The notes under the pieces are model-generated. The model was not told the origin of the DNA and did not search any database. It saw only the letters and a list, made by a program, of their open reading frames with translations. Shown here in pieces: positions 22,561 through 33,528 of a stretch of 64,000 bases of DNA (its first letter is position 1; the number at the start of each line of letters is the position of its first letter). Source of the DNA: Trogon surrucura (lineage: Eukaryota > Chordata > Aves > Trogoniformes > Trogonidae); contig CM036636.1 of the NCBI GenBank assembly GCA_020746105.1, forward strand, positions 8,308,001 through 8,372,000, read 5' to 3'. A program made the translations under genes and the position numbers.

Positions 22561-22983
22561 TCATTATGAAATCTGGGTCAGCAGCCGGAGAAGGAAAACA
22601 AGGAGGGGGGGCTGCTGGAGTGGAAAAACAGGACTTCAGAAGCGCTGCAGGCATCAGAGGAATTCGCGAAAGGCCCTTTTCAGGCAGCCTGGGAAATCCG
22701 AAGTTGCACTGCGGCTTCCCCCCGAGGAGGAGTGTGCCCTGTGGGGACGTGGGGGAGCGAGCGGGGCTCCGCACCTCGCTTGCGAGGGGATTCCCTCTCC
22801 CGTCTCTGCTCATGGCTTCTCTTTCCGAATGGGGTAGGGGCAGGCTCTGCCGTGCTGAGCCAGCAGATCTGCACGGAGGCGACCGAGGGGAGAGCCTGGA
22901 GAGGCGGAAAAGGGCTGTGCTGGGTGTTTGCAAAGCTGGGGCTCCGCAGCGCCGTGTTTCCAAGAGGCTCCGCTTGCCGCGAG

Positions 22984-23406
22984 CATCCCTGTGCTGCCAG
23001 TATCCCAGTGCCGTGAACATCTCCATGCTCAATGCCGTGAGCGTTGCCGTGCCATGAGCATCCTCGTGCTGCCAGCATCCTTGTGCCATGAGCATCCTTG
23101 TGCTGCCAGCATCCTTGTGCCATGAGCATCCTTGTGCTGCCAGCATCCTTGTGCCATGAGCATCCCTGTGCTGCCAGCATCCCAGTACCGTGAACATCTC
23201 CATGCTCAATGCCGTGAGCGTTGCCGTACCATGAGCATCCTCATGCCGTGAGCATCGCCGTGCCATGAGCATCCTTGAGCTGCCAGCATCCTTGTGCCAT
23301 GAGCATCCTTGTGCTGCCAGCATCCTCATGCCATGAGCATCCTTGTGCTGCCAGCATCCTCATGCCATGAGCATCCTTGTGCCATGAGCATCCTCATGCC
23401 ATGAGC
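22984..23406 (-). repeat. 17/34-bp minisatellite with 177-bp higher-order duplication
   Basis: The array is built from two 17-bp half-units, CATCCTTGTGCCATGAG and CATCCTTGTGCTGCCAG (plus-strand reading), alternating as a 34-bp dimer with point variants. A variant block containing a 24-bp monomer (about CATCTCCATGCTCAATGCCGTGAG) occurs twice, once in the segment starting at 22984 and again from 23161, giving a 177-bp higher-order repeat. Because 17 is not a multiple of 3 and no stop occurs on the minus strand, the array creates a 295-codon open frame rich in MLMAQGCWQ-type repeats. That frame is an artefact of the repeat, not a gene. Confidence 0.9.
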
Positions 23407-23814
23407 GGGTGAGCTGGTGCTCCCAGGAGCTTTCCGCTGGCTCAGCGTAGGTGACCGGGCTTTGCGGACAGGCAGAAATGAGACCAGCCTGGAGCCCACT
23501 TTGGAGAAGCCCGTTTTTCTGCAGCAGCGTGCAAGTCTGCAGGCGGAAGAGTTCGGAGAGTTGCGGTGATGGGTTTGCAAACAGCTTTGGGGATCGGAGC
23601 TGGGACGTGGTGTGTGACGGTGGTGGAGAGGCACGAGCTCCGCTCGCCCTGCTGCGTGGCCACAGGCGAGTCGCTTGGTTTTCGGTCCTTGTTGAGGACA
23701 CAGCTAATTAAATTGCAAAGAGGGTGGTTGAAACTTGGAGTCTTCCCTGTTGGCAGGAAGCGTGGAGGTTTCAAACTGTGCTTTTGTCCTCGTTTAGCAG
23801 AAAAATACAGTACT

Positions 23815-24010
23815 TTTGGAATTTAATCGCGAAATGGTAATTCCCCTCCTTCCTTTTGCTCCATCCACACAGGAAACACGGTCCAAATTGATCGGACTTT
23901 GCAAACAATCAGCATTCATCCTTGGGAAATGCCTCCATCATAGGAGCATTCATCCCTGAGAAATAATTTTCCCACCCAGTCAGATTAAGTGCTCTTTGGG
24001 AGCAAGGACT
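23815..24010. promoter_or_regulatory. AT-rich island with 34-bp-spaced direct repeat
   Basis: The 20-mer AGCATTCATCCTTGGGAAAT at 23911-23930 recurs at 23945-23964 with two changes, a 34-bp period. Nearby are GGTAATTCCCC, AATTGATCGG, GCAAACAATC (forkhead-like) and CAGATTAAGTGC (NK2-like AAGTG). It is a candidate regulatory element. The period equals that of the minisatellite 500 bp upstream, although the sequence differs. Confidence 0.3.
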
Positions 24011-24284
24011 TCCCATCCCAGTCCCCAGCGGAACCGAGACGTGATCCTAGTGGGAGCTTTTGGGCTTTCCCTTCAAGCAAATATTATTTCTAGCAGCGAT
24101 AGGAGAACCTTCCTCTTGTTTTACCCCACTAAACAGCCACAGGAGCGTGGAGACGTGTGCCACAAACCCGCGGTTCATGCAGGCACATGCGGCTGCTCCC
24201 GGGGAAGCCCTCTGGTCTCGCTCGTGCACGCTCACGTGTTTATCTTTCTCCGAAGATGCCTTTCCTGCTCTCGCGCGGATCCGC

Positions 24285-24430
24285 TTGTATCGTGTGGAGA
24301 CCGTAAATAAATTGATGTTGAATTTAGATGCTCGTGTCGTAGCAGCGAGGATGATATAATCTCGCGCGCAGCAGACATGGCAGGATGGGATGGGTTTAAG
24401 GATGGATATAAATGCGTATTGATCGCCCGG
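24285..24430. promoter_or_regulatory. Possible conserved non-coding element
   Basis: GTAAATAAATTGATG, GAATTTAGATGCTCG, AGGATGATATAATC and GATATAAATGCG lie together. They are partly AT-rich with two CpG-containing words (CTCGCGCGCAG). The evidence is compositional. Confidence 0.2.
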
Positions 24431-24689
24431 CTGCTGCCGTGCATACAGATCTGCCTTTCCCTCTCTGTGATCTTCCCGGGGCAGATCCAGCTTTGTGCAA
24501 GGGCTATGATGGGTAGAGTTGTCCCACTTTCTTTCCAGGTGTCTGATTTCTGTCCCGCTCCCTTCCTGCAAAGGCTGGCCTGATTTATTCCCAGGCCAGG
24601 CTTAAGGGATGCTTCAGGTTGGGGAGTGCTGGGAAGAAACGGTTAAACCAGAGATGCCGGGATGTTTTCCCACACGGTGAATGGTGGGG

Positions 24690-24840
24690 GAACACAGAAC
24701 ATGTATTGAATCGGAGGGAAGTAATAACGCTTCTAATTTTCCTGTGTGATTTAATAAAAATGTAAATTGACTTCGGGTGGATGACTCACTATGGAGGGTG
24801 GTGTCGATCAAGATTAATTGGTGGCTGCGCGAAACTAGTT
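24690..24840. promoter_or_regulatory. AT-rich island with AP-1 site
   Basis: TATTGAATCGG, AGTAATAACGC, TCTAATTTTCC and GATTTAATAAAAATG precede an exact TGACTCA at 24782-24788. A GATTAATTGG homeodomain-like word follows near 24812. This is a candidate enhancer. Confidence 0.3.
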
Positions 24841-25199
24841 GGGCTTTGTTCCGTCTCCTCAAAGGCAACTGGGATGGCTCCGCGGTTGTGGCGAGGCAGT
24901 GGCTCAACCCCGGGGCTGCCAGATACCTCTGCCAGAGACTGACTGAGCTCCTTGGCTCCAGCATTTTGGGACAGGGGATGGAGGAATGTTGGGTGGACAG
25001 AGCCTCGTGGCTTTATCCGGTGTCGGTGGATGGGTCCCGCTGGGGACCCCAAGCCCCAGGAGGGGGGTCCCAGCAGGGAGGCAGGTCTCTGCGCGTGTTG
25101 CAGTGCCGCAGGAGCTTGGGGCAGGTTTTGGCTCCGTAGCAGGAGGTTCTTCCATCTGCCGGCTCCTGCTGGGGTGAGCAAAAGCGTGTCAGGACACTG

Positions 25200-25360
25200 C
25201 ACTCTGACCTGAGTTCAGCTCTGGACACTAATGGATTACAAATAACAATAATAAATTACAGGAGATGGGATAATCTACCTACTGTAATGTTGTATTACCA
25301 TGACTGTTAGTTATATATTAATGTATAATTGTATTATGTTAGCCACATATGCATAAAACT
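25200..25360. promoter_or_regulatory. AT-rich island, strong candidate conserved element
   Basis: CTAATGGATTA at 25228-25238 pairs two homeodomain cores in opposite orientation with short spacing. GGGATAATCT (bicoid/OTX-like TAATC) is at 25268-25277. Then come TGTAATGTTGTATTACC (an inverted TAAT/ATTA pair) and a long AT-rich tail to 25345. The block is non-repetitive and contrasts strongly with its flanks. Confidence 0.4.
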
Positions 25361-25764
25361 CGTGCTTTGGGGCCTCAGCCTCCTTTAACTCTGTGTGGTT
25401 CGCGGGGAAACTTCAGTGGGGGCTGGTTTCCCACCATGCCAGTATCAGTGGCAGCCTCTGCCAAGGCACCGCTCGTGTTTTCGCCGCCTGGTACTGCCTC
25501 ACGCCGTGATGCCCAGCCATCCCGGCGGTACCTACATCCCTGAAACGCCGATGGAGAGATTGCGGCAGCAGGGATGCAAAGGGTGCTGGACGAGAAGGAT
25601 CTGTACGTGTTGCAATGGCAGATCAGGGGGTAGGGGGAAAAAGAAAGCTTTCTGCAGCCCCCTTTCCCCCCTGGCCCCCTTTAGCTTTGGCTCCACACCT
25701 GAGCGCTGCAAGGGAGGGCTGTGGCGTGCGGTGCAGTGATTGCTCCCCAGCAGATACTTGCCGT

Positions 25765-25975
25765 GACCAAGACCCAGTTCTGTCGAAAGTAATGAAGTGC
25801 GAGCCCTTCCCTTCAGTTATTTTTAATGCGCTGAACCCTGCGACGGTTCTACTCAGGCTCTGGTAAATCCGAGCGAGCTGCCTTTTGTTTGCGGAGCCTC
25901 CCTTCGCGCCACCGAACTGCTCGTCTTGGGGTAAATTGCTTGTTAGTTTGTGAAGCTGGATGGACTCTGCCGTGT
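25765..25975. promoter_or_regulatory. Possible conserved non-coding element
   Basis: GTCGAAAGTAATGAAGTGCG, AGTTATTTTTAATGCGC, GGTAAATCC and GGTAAATTGCTTG sit in a moderate-GC block. The evidence is motif words only. Confidence 0.2.
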
Positions 25976-26424
25976 TTGTTTTTGGGTCTGAGTATCTTGA
26001 GTGCGGGTGCTTTCCCTGATGCTGTGATGGGGATTGAGAGCCTGGGGATCCAGGGCTGATGCGTGGGTCAGTTGAGGACAAGGGGCTTCACCCTTCTGGG
26101 AGGGTTTTCCAGCCAAGGAGGATGGTCTGGGGGCTTTGTTCCTGCCCTGCTAGGGGACAACCCGCCTTTTAAGAGCTTCAGCCCCCTTTGCTCTGCTTTT
26201 GCTGGGAATATTGATGTGCTCTTCACTGGCCCCATGCTCTGCTGAGCGGTGCCTGCAGGCGGGCAACGTGGCATCAGGAGGGATGGGAGATGCGAATTTC
26301 TGCCCTGCTCCTCTTCCCATCCCGACACAGCCCTCCCCGCCTTTCGTTTTTGATCCCTCGCTCCTCTCTCCTCCTGAGAGCGCGAGAAGCAGAGGCAGGA
26401 AACGCAGCCTGCTGCCAGATGGCT

Positions 26425-26550
26425 CGAAACGTAGCATCTGTAATACTTTATCAGAAGAAATTACAGCCGAATCGCTCTCCCTGATTAAACAGCCTGTCCA
26501 GATCCTCTGCGAGCCAGCTGGACAGTCTCACCCTCTTGCGCCAAGAGGGG
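26425..26550. promoter_or_regulatory. Possible regulatory element ending in a perfect hairpin
   Basis: GTAATACTTTATC, GAAATTACAGCCG and CTGATTAAACAGCC are followed by a perfect 8-bp inverted repeat: CCCTCTTG at 26531-26538 and CAAGAGGG at 26542-26549, with loop CGC. The function is unknown. Confidence 0.25.
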
Positions 26551-26554
26551 AGGC

Positions 26555-28075
26555 GATGGGAGCTGGGGACATGGGGCAGAAGGTGGCAGAGGGGTGCTTG
26601 GATGGGGAGGAGATTGAACTAAGCCCTCCTGCAGCGGGATGTGCATCCCATGGGCATGCTGTCACCTCCCTGGACACGTCCTTCGTGGTGCCAGCTCCTG
26701 CCCTTTGCTTTCCTGTGGATAGCCATGGGGTATGGAGGTCAGCAAGGGAGAAGGAAGAGCAAAGGAGTGGCCACTTCCCCTCTCTTCTTGGTTTTCCAAA
26801 TCTTTTCACCTTAAAAAAGCTAAGACAGTGATGCCAAACTGTAGGCTGGTGATGTTTTGCTTTTGGATGTTGTTGTTGTTTAAGTGCAGAGTGTGAGGGA
26901 CACCGTGGGCACTGGCAGCTGGGTGTCGCATCATCCCCTGCCTCCCAGCTCTCCTCGAGCCACGGTCAGGGATGCTGCAAAAACATCAGCAGAAAGGAGA
27001 CGGTACAGCAAGAAAGGAAACTGAGGCAGGGTGGAGGGGCCTGTCTCTTAAGATCTGAAAGGTCATCTGAAAAGCGAGCGAGAGGCAGATCCAGAGTTTA
27101 AGCCTCCGAGCAACCTGTCCTCTGGCTCACCCTGCTCTCGTGCTTGTACTGAGCGCGGTGGCCAAAGCACGGTGCTACCGGTTTCAATGGACTTGGCGTA
27201 CGGACGACTTTTCTATGAGTTCACTCTGGCTGGCTGGTGAAACGCAGGCGTGGCCTAATGCCACTAATTTCCACTAATGCTGGTGGAAAAATCTCTCGCT
27301 GGCATGAGCAGGGACTGGTTTCCCAGGCTGCTGCGAGCAGGGGGCGAGCGGCAGTGCGGGGCTGGGGAGAGGGGGGACGCGCTGTCTTGCAGAGGAATTT
27401 GCATCCAGGCATATGAAGCTGTTTTCTTCCCTGACTTGCTGCCCTGGTACTTGAAGCGGTGACCAGATAATTATTATTTTTTTTCCTAACTGGGAAAAAG
27501 GAGAAATTTGTGCTCTCAAATACATGGACTTAGCTGTAGGCTGTAGGAAGTTTGTGTGCGAATCATCTTAAATAGCAGGAGAAAGGTGTTGAGTGTCTGC
27601 ATCTGGGAGGGGGAGATCTGGCATCTGAACGTGGCCCGACACGAGATGCTTTTGGCTGGTGCCCGAGCCCTGCTGCATCCTCGTGCCACGTCCCTGTGCC
27701 TCCCCATCAAGCCGACAGGGACCCGACCAGCTGGACACGCTCAGCCCCAGTCATCCCTCTGCCCTTGGTAGAGAATTGCAGAATTATTGAAAAGAAATGC
27801 TCGGCCCAAGAAAGGCACCAAAAAAGCAGGTTTTCCACTCAAATCCAGTTGGATTTAGCTGAAAGGATGCAGGCGGAGCGGGGACTTGAGCTGGGCTTGG
27901 AGTCTTTCACTCTCCTGGGACTTGGGGCAGCCCTGGGGGCTCGGGAAGGGTTGCAGCCATGGGGTCCTGCACAGAGGAGGATGAAGAAGCAGCTTCTCTG
28001 GATGGTGAGACCTTCCTCCCGCAGCAACCACAAGGGGGACTGGGCTGGAGGAGGGGAACCATACACCTGGAGAAA
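26555..28075. other. Unique stretch, no gene seen
   Basis: Moderately GC-rich sequence without recognisable exons or repeats. A short AT run lies at about 27468-27485. Confidence 0.4.
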
Positions 28076-28079
28076 CATT

Positions 28080-28400
28080 ATCCTTTTCCTTGCCCGTAAA
28101 TATTTCATGAGCAGATTAAAAATTTAAGCCAAAATGAGCCCTGCCATCAGAAGGAACCGGCTCGGTTTCAAGTTCTGTTTAAGTATTTTTCTTTATAATG
28201 TAGCTGTGTCAATTAGAAAATGACATTGCTATTTAAAATGCTGTTCCGTAGCCCTCTTTAATTAAGGCAGCGATATAATACCAATCTGCTCTCATTAATG
28301 AATTTTTAACAATCAAAATGAGAGCTGAATGACGCACAGTTGGATTTTCAGCGCGGGTGTTTTCTCCCAGAGCTTCTGACAGCGGAGTTAAAGGAGCAGT
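28080..28400. promoter_or_regulatory. AT-rich island, strong candidate conserved element
   Basis: About 250 bp of non-repetitive AT-rich sequence carries GTAAATATTTC (forkhead-like), AGATTAAAAATTTAAG, CAATTAG at 28210-28216, TTTAATTAA at 28257-28265, CATTAATG at 28293-28300 and GAATGACGCAC. The even spread of TAAT cores and lack of simple repeats make this one of the best enhancer candidates in the window. The target gene is not identifiable. Confidence 0.45.
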
Positions 28401-29079
28401 GGCTGGAGCGGGAGGAAGGCACCGGGCTCAGAGGCTGGAGAAGCATCTGCACCCTCCGTGTGGTGGGAACTGAAGGGCTTCAGCCCTCGGTTGGCATCGG
28501 AGAGCTATCCTAGACAGAGAGAGGGGTCCTTCTGAGGGTTATGGGCAGCTGTGAAAAGCGAAGACGCGTGCCATAGTCTTGCAGAAGCCTGAGCTTGATC
28601 AGAGTTTACTCCTTGTCCCGAGCAGAAACGCAGCTGAAACAAGGGATGCCAACGTGGTTGTGAGCCCTGCAGCCACCTCGAGGGTTGTGTCCTGCCTGGT
28701 ACAGCCTGGCCTCGCTGCTCGGACTGGCCTCGTCCTCAGAGCATCATCCCCTGGCCCAGTTTGCCCCGGAGATCCTGCAACGCCGGCGTTTTGCTGCGAT
28801 GCGGTGTCAGGGTGCGCGACTTTCCGACCCAAAATAAATATCTAATTGCAGCCCTCTTTCCCGTGAAGCGGTTCTTTATTTTATTTATTTATTTTTTTGG
28901 TGTTTTGTCAAGGCAGGGCAGATTAAAAGATGCTCCCGCACCGTGGCTCGTGCTAATTGTCTCCCATTGTTTGAGCAGGAAGCGTTTTTTCCGTGGCGGT
29001 TATTATCTGTGATTGCTGGAGGAGCTCTCTCCCCTCTGGTTCTTCCTTCGAGGAGGCAAAACAAAAACAGGAATTTCTT

Positions 29080-29185
29080 TGAATAATAACAAAAATTAGC
29101 CAGGCGTGAAAAGCTTAAGTGCAATCATTTCCGTGGCCTGTTTTGATTGGAGTTGGATATGATTTGCTCCCTCTCTAAATCCTTC
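29080..29185. promoter_or_regulatory. Small AT-rich island
   Basis: GAATAATAACAAAAATTAGCC, CTTAAGTGCAATCATTTCCG (AAGTG and CAATCA words), GTTTTGATTGG (inverted CCAAT) and GGATATGATTTGC make a 100-bp candidate element. Confidence 0.25.
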
Positions 29186-30429
29186 CTCCCCCTTTCCTCT
29201 TCGACACCCACTCTTTTTGCTCCGTCCTTTCCCCGACGAACAAATTGGGTATTTTAGGAGAAGCGCGTGCAGGCTGTTGGAGCAGGGTGGCTGCAGGCAG
29301 GGGAGCAGCATCTGCCCTGTGCTCCAGCCCAGCAGATTGAGCCTTGGCTGGGCTGGGCTGCGGGTGCAACAGAGATTTCTAAAAGTCTCTTCCTTCTCTA
29401 CTCCTCGCTGCGGGTCCGGTGATGCTCCTGGGAACTGCCTTGCGCCCACATGAGCCACCCATGTGGCCAAGTTTGCTCTATAATAGCATCCAAAGTTTTT
29501 GCTTTTGAATAGTTTTGTGTCGAGCTGAAGTGACCGGTCCGGTTGGTTGGGGTCTCCCCACAACCTCTCGTGCCTTCGAGAGAGTCGGTCGAGCGGCTTG
29601 AGGTTTCCTGGCTGGGTTTTTATCGCCACAGGGAAGGAGCCTGGAAACCATCTTGTGGGTGAAGGGAGGAAGCGTAAACGTCTAGGAAAACGGAGAGAAA
29701 ATAGAAGCGGTGGCAGCACGCCGTCATTCAAGGCCTAGCCTGAGTCGGTGTAAATCCTCCATGTAGATGGGAAAGAGCAAAGGGGTCGTGTTTGCCCTTC
29801 CTGGCACACGTGTGCCCCGGCTCCGGGCTGCTGGCCAGCGGCATCAGCCCTGGGGAGCGGGGCAGCCGTCCCGAGAGCTCCTGCTCCATCCCCTTCTTGC
29901 AGGACTGGGAAGGAGAAGAATGTATTCATAGCAAGGGGAAAAAAAAAAAAAAGGAAAAGGAAAAGGAATATATTCTCTGATGATTTCAAGAGGAGGAGAG
30001 AGAAGCAAAGGCGGCTTTGAGCTTTTGCCCAGGAATAGCCAGAGTTCTGCTTGGAGGCTTACATCCCACGGTCGATAATTTTGGAGCTGAATCATCTGCA
30101 TTTTTGCTGCTCCTGAGACAGCGTCAGGAATAAGCATCCCCAGGGTGTCAGAGGCACATTTTTTAGTGTTGACAATGGACCTGATTGAGGAAAACATCCC
30201 GAATGACATCTAACGCCGACATCCTTGAAGTCTGGACTCTTGTTGCTCATCTCCAATTCAGACACCTCTTAGGGCCATGTGTGGCTGTGGATGTTTTTGT
30301 GGACAGACAGAGAGATGAGTCCTCACTCACCGGTGTGCAAACACGCTCTGATTTCTGTGCCTGGCTGGGACAGGCGGTGGCACAGATGGGTTTCAGTGCT
30401 GGGACGTGTCCGTGAGCCGTGCAGAACTG

Positions 30430-30511
30430 CAGGGTGAGGTCCCCCCTTTTTGCAGGGTCCCCCCCTTTTTGCAGGGTGCCAGTTTTTGCAAGGTCCCCCC
30501 TTATGCAAGGT
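30430..30511 (+). repeat. ~21-bp C/T-rich tandem repeat, about 4 degenerate copies
   Basis: Degenerate copies of GGTCCCCCCTTTTTGCAGG follow each other, with later copies reading GCCAGTTTTTGCAAGG and TCCCCCCTTATGCAAGG. It is a short minisatellite with strand-asymmetric C runs. Confidence 0.8.
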
Positions 30512-32589
30512 CCTGTCGGGCACAGCCGAGCTCATGCTGCTGAGCACCACGGGGCAGCCGACTGCGTGTTGAGCCCAGGGGTTGACTTGTCCTTTTGGGT
30601 GGGAAACCACCCTAAAGGGCAGGATGTTTGGTTCCCACTCTCCGCCTTGCACCTCCCAGCACGTGGGATGCAGCAGCAGTGGGAGGGGATTGTGCATCCA
30701 CCCCCACTGATGGAGGAGAGGTTGGAGCCAGCACTGGACCGTGGGATTATTAAAACCAACGTGCAAATTGCTGAGGGAGGCGAGATGGAGCAGTAGGGTG
30801 TGTAGTCTTGGGGAGGAGGAGGGGGCTCTGCTTCAGCCTCTGAGTGGGGGTGTCCCCCATGGTGCTGGGGCTGTCGGGGGTCCAGGGAGGGCTCAGGTGG
30901 GTGCTGACCCGGGTTCAGCGCAGTGCAGGGAGCAGGTGGAAAATGCAGCCGGCTGCATCGCCAGCCCCTGCGGCCACCATCAGCCCTTCTCAGGTGTTGG
31001 GTCAGCTTGACCCCAAGCCAGCACAAGGCGGGTCAGGCGGCGGTCATCCCAACCACAGCTCTGCCGGGCCGGTACCTCCGCGGCCCCCCGCTGCCACCGC
31101 CGCGGTGAGGGGCAGGTGTGCCCAGCCGGGGCTTTTCCCCGCGGCGGCCGTTTCGAAGCAGCCATCAGAGCCGGTTAACGTAAGCTTGTGCACAAGCCAG
31201 CCCAGTACTCGGGGTGCTGGGGTCCGACCTGCCCGGCTGAGCACCTGCCTGGAGACAGGGCAGCACGGGGCCAGCTTAACCCGTCCTTCTCTGGGTGCTG
31301 CAGCTGCTGGGTGGGTGCTCTGGGGATGGCGCAGCTCTGTGAGGGCTTCGTGACTCATTGCTTGCATAAAAGACGAAGCAGGAGGAGAGGGGGAATAGCA
31401 GTGCCACTTCTCGGGAAGCTCGAGCTGATGCAAGGCTGGCCAGTGCTGCGAAAAGCAGAACGTTGGCTGCTCCCCAGCAGGCACGGCAGAACTGATTTCT
31501 CCGAGGAGAGATTTCTCCTTTTGTCACCCAGCCTGGTATCAGGCATTCACTATAGGCCTCCTCTGTCACATCGGGTACTTCTGAAGTGGCTTCTCAGTCT
31601 GTTATTGCTCCTGACCCACAGCGAGGGGCAGCCAGGACCCTCTGAGGGTGCTGCTCCTGGATGTGAGGATGGGAGTGAAAATTAAATCAGGAGGACCTCT
31701 GAGAGCACAGGTAGCTTCTTTAGGGGACTCTGGAGGAAGGCTCTCCTGCACCGCTGGGGCTCTGCAGTGCACAGCCCATAGGTGGGGAAGCAGGGCTGCG
31801 TCCCCAGGGTGCCACCGCCAGCCCTCCTGGGTGGGCAGAGAGCTCGTCGCTTTGTCACCTGTTTGTAAGTCAGGCTGCCAGGTCATTTCCCACGTTGCAG
31901 AACGTGCCAGCTCATCGCTGGCATTGTTCACTGGGTTTGCACCAGGGTGTGGGAACTTCCTAGTGCCAGGGATTTCGGGTGGCTGCGGCGTTGCTGTGGG
32001 GACCGAGACAACCGTGACTGAGCTGGCACAACACCCGCCCCGTTTGTGTGCCCCACACCAATCTGTTTTCTCCTTCTTTCCCCTTCTGTGACTTTCCTAC
32101 CTGGAAAGTCCCTTTCTTCCTTCTCACACTTACTCCCTATCACTGTGAGCAACAGAGGAGCTTGGAGGGACCCTGCCATGAGGAGCTGTGCTGGGCTCTT
32201 CTGCTGCTCTCCATCCTTCTGCCCTGCCTCCGAGCCCGGCACTCCAGCTCCTCTTCCATCCTCTCACACCTGCGCTCTCCAGGCCAACGGGTTTCATTAA
32301 CGTACTAATTAGGGTGTCTGCACCGTGTCCTCGGGAAGGCGGCTTGACTCCTTGGTGCTAATGGAGCCGCTGTCACAACAAACGGCACCGCGGCACATGT
32401 GTGGTCACCTCAGGGCATCAACCGGGCAGGACCAGCGTCCCCGGCACCCTCCTGCCCGCCCCAGGGTACCACAGCCGGTCCTGGCGGCATCTTCTGTCCC
32501 TGTCCGCTGTGACATAAGGCAGGGCCGGCACCGACTGTAACCCACCCAACGGGGCAGACACCACACTCCTGCCTTCACCCCTTGCCCCT

Positions 32590-33000
32590 GGGTTGAGCCG
32601 AGTTAAGGGATGGATTTGATATATTTTATATTATTTAATATGCTTTAATAGTAAATTTTCTGCTAAGTGGTGCTTTGGAAGGTCAGACACAGTTTGTGAA
32701 GCCTGGCTGGATTCCGTTTGATCTCCCCAAAGAGGGCTGCAGTATTTTTAATACTTCTTCCTTTTCTGATCAGCCTTCCCCTTCAGAATACCATTTTCCT
32801 TATAAAAACAGATCCGCGCTGGCCAAACAGCCCCCAGATGATACACGGCGCTCGCTTTGAGCTCCAGAGAAGCCTTCCAGCTGGACAACAAAAACATTTT
32901 TCCTGCTTCTTTGGACTATTGAAAAACCTGGAGGTTTGGGGCTCTGATTTAACCCCGTCGTTGCCATGTGCTGGCCTTTTTCAGCTCCTTTTTCCACCAG
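32590..33000. promoter_or_regulatory. AT-rich island, candidate conserved non-coding element
   Basis: GATATATTTTATATTATTTAATATGC and TTTAATAGTAAATTTTC form a very AT-rich core at 32615-32665. Moderate-GC sequence with TTTTTAATACTTCTTCC and TTATAAAAACAG follows. The core is low enough in complexity to be a degenerate simple sequence instead. Confidence 0.25.
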
Positions 33001-33528
33001 CAGAAAGCTGGGAAGTGAGGACCCAGCTCCGGGAACTGTCGGGCAGGATTACCGTGTGCCTGCGCGGCGCTTTCTGCGTCTGAGCAGCACGTTCCTGCGT
33101 TGTCACCAAACAGAAGACAGGATAATTAAATTGCCCTTTTCCCAGCAAAATGTTACCGTCTCCGCGCCGCGGCGCGCCTGGCCGTGGCCCGTTGCCAGTC
33201 GCACATGCCTCGCTGCTGATGGAAGGTGTGAAAAGTGCCGGGGAGGAGACCGGCATGGTGACTAGGGGGGGTTATCTGGGTGTTTGTCATCCCATGGAAG
33301 GTGAGGAACAGCAGGCTGCGGGAGCAGGAGGCGTGGGGTGCCGTGGGGGGATCTGGGGTGCCCCCGACGGTAATTCCCATCCTTTAAGCTGCTCGAGAGC
33401 AGCAGGGGCTGCTCAAGGGCTCTGGGCGCGGATAATCGAGATATTCTTGTCGTTAAGCCTCTCAAGTGTTGTAGGTCTTAAAACAGGCTCCGGCTGTTGA
33501 GTCCATCCACCGCCAGGCTGGAGGGGGC

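Larger units (their letters stand above)
28405..32585. other. Mostly GC-rich unique stretch, no gene seen
   Basis: It holds a (TTTA) run at about 28876-28897, an A14 plus (GGAAAA)n run at 29939-29968, a small AT-rich island at 29080-29185 and a tandem repeat at 30430-30511. A CpG cluster lies at 31010-31170. A minus-strand donor-like CCG|GTGAGT near 30331 is discussed under findings. No exon is supportable. Confidence 0.4.

Noticed and set aside
22442..23329. 295-codon open frame on the minus strand, the longest in the window
   Set aside because: Most of it translates the 17/34-bp minisatellite in shifting register; the rest continues into low-complexity flanks. No domain is recognisable.
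29089..29108. 20-base match to the primate Alu word ACAAAAATTAGCC...GGCGTG
   Set aside because: Flanks on both sides are unlike Alu, and Alu is primate-specific while the rest of the window does not look like a primate genome. Treated as coincidence inside an AT-rich island.
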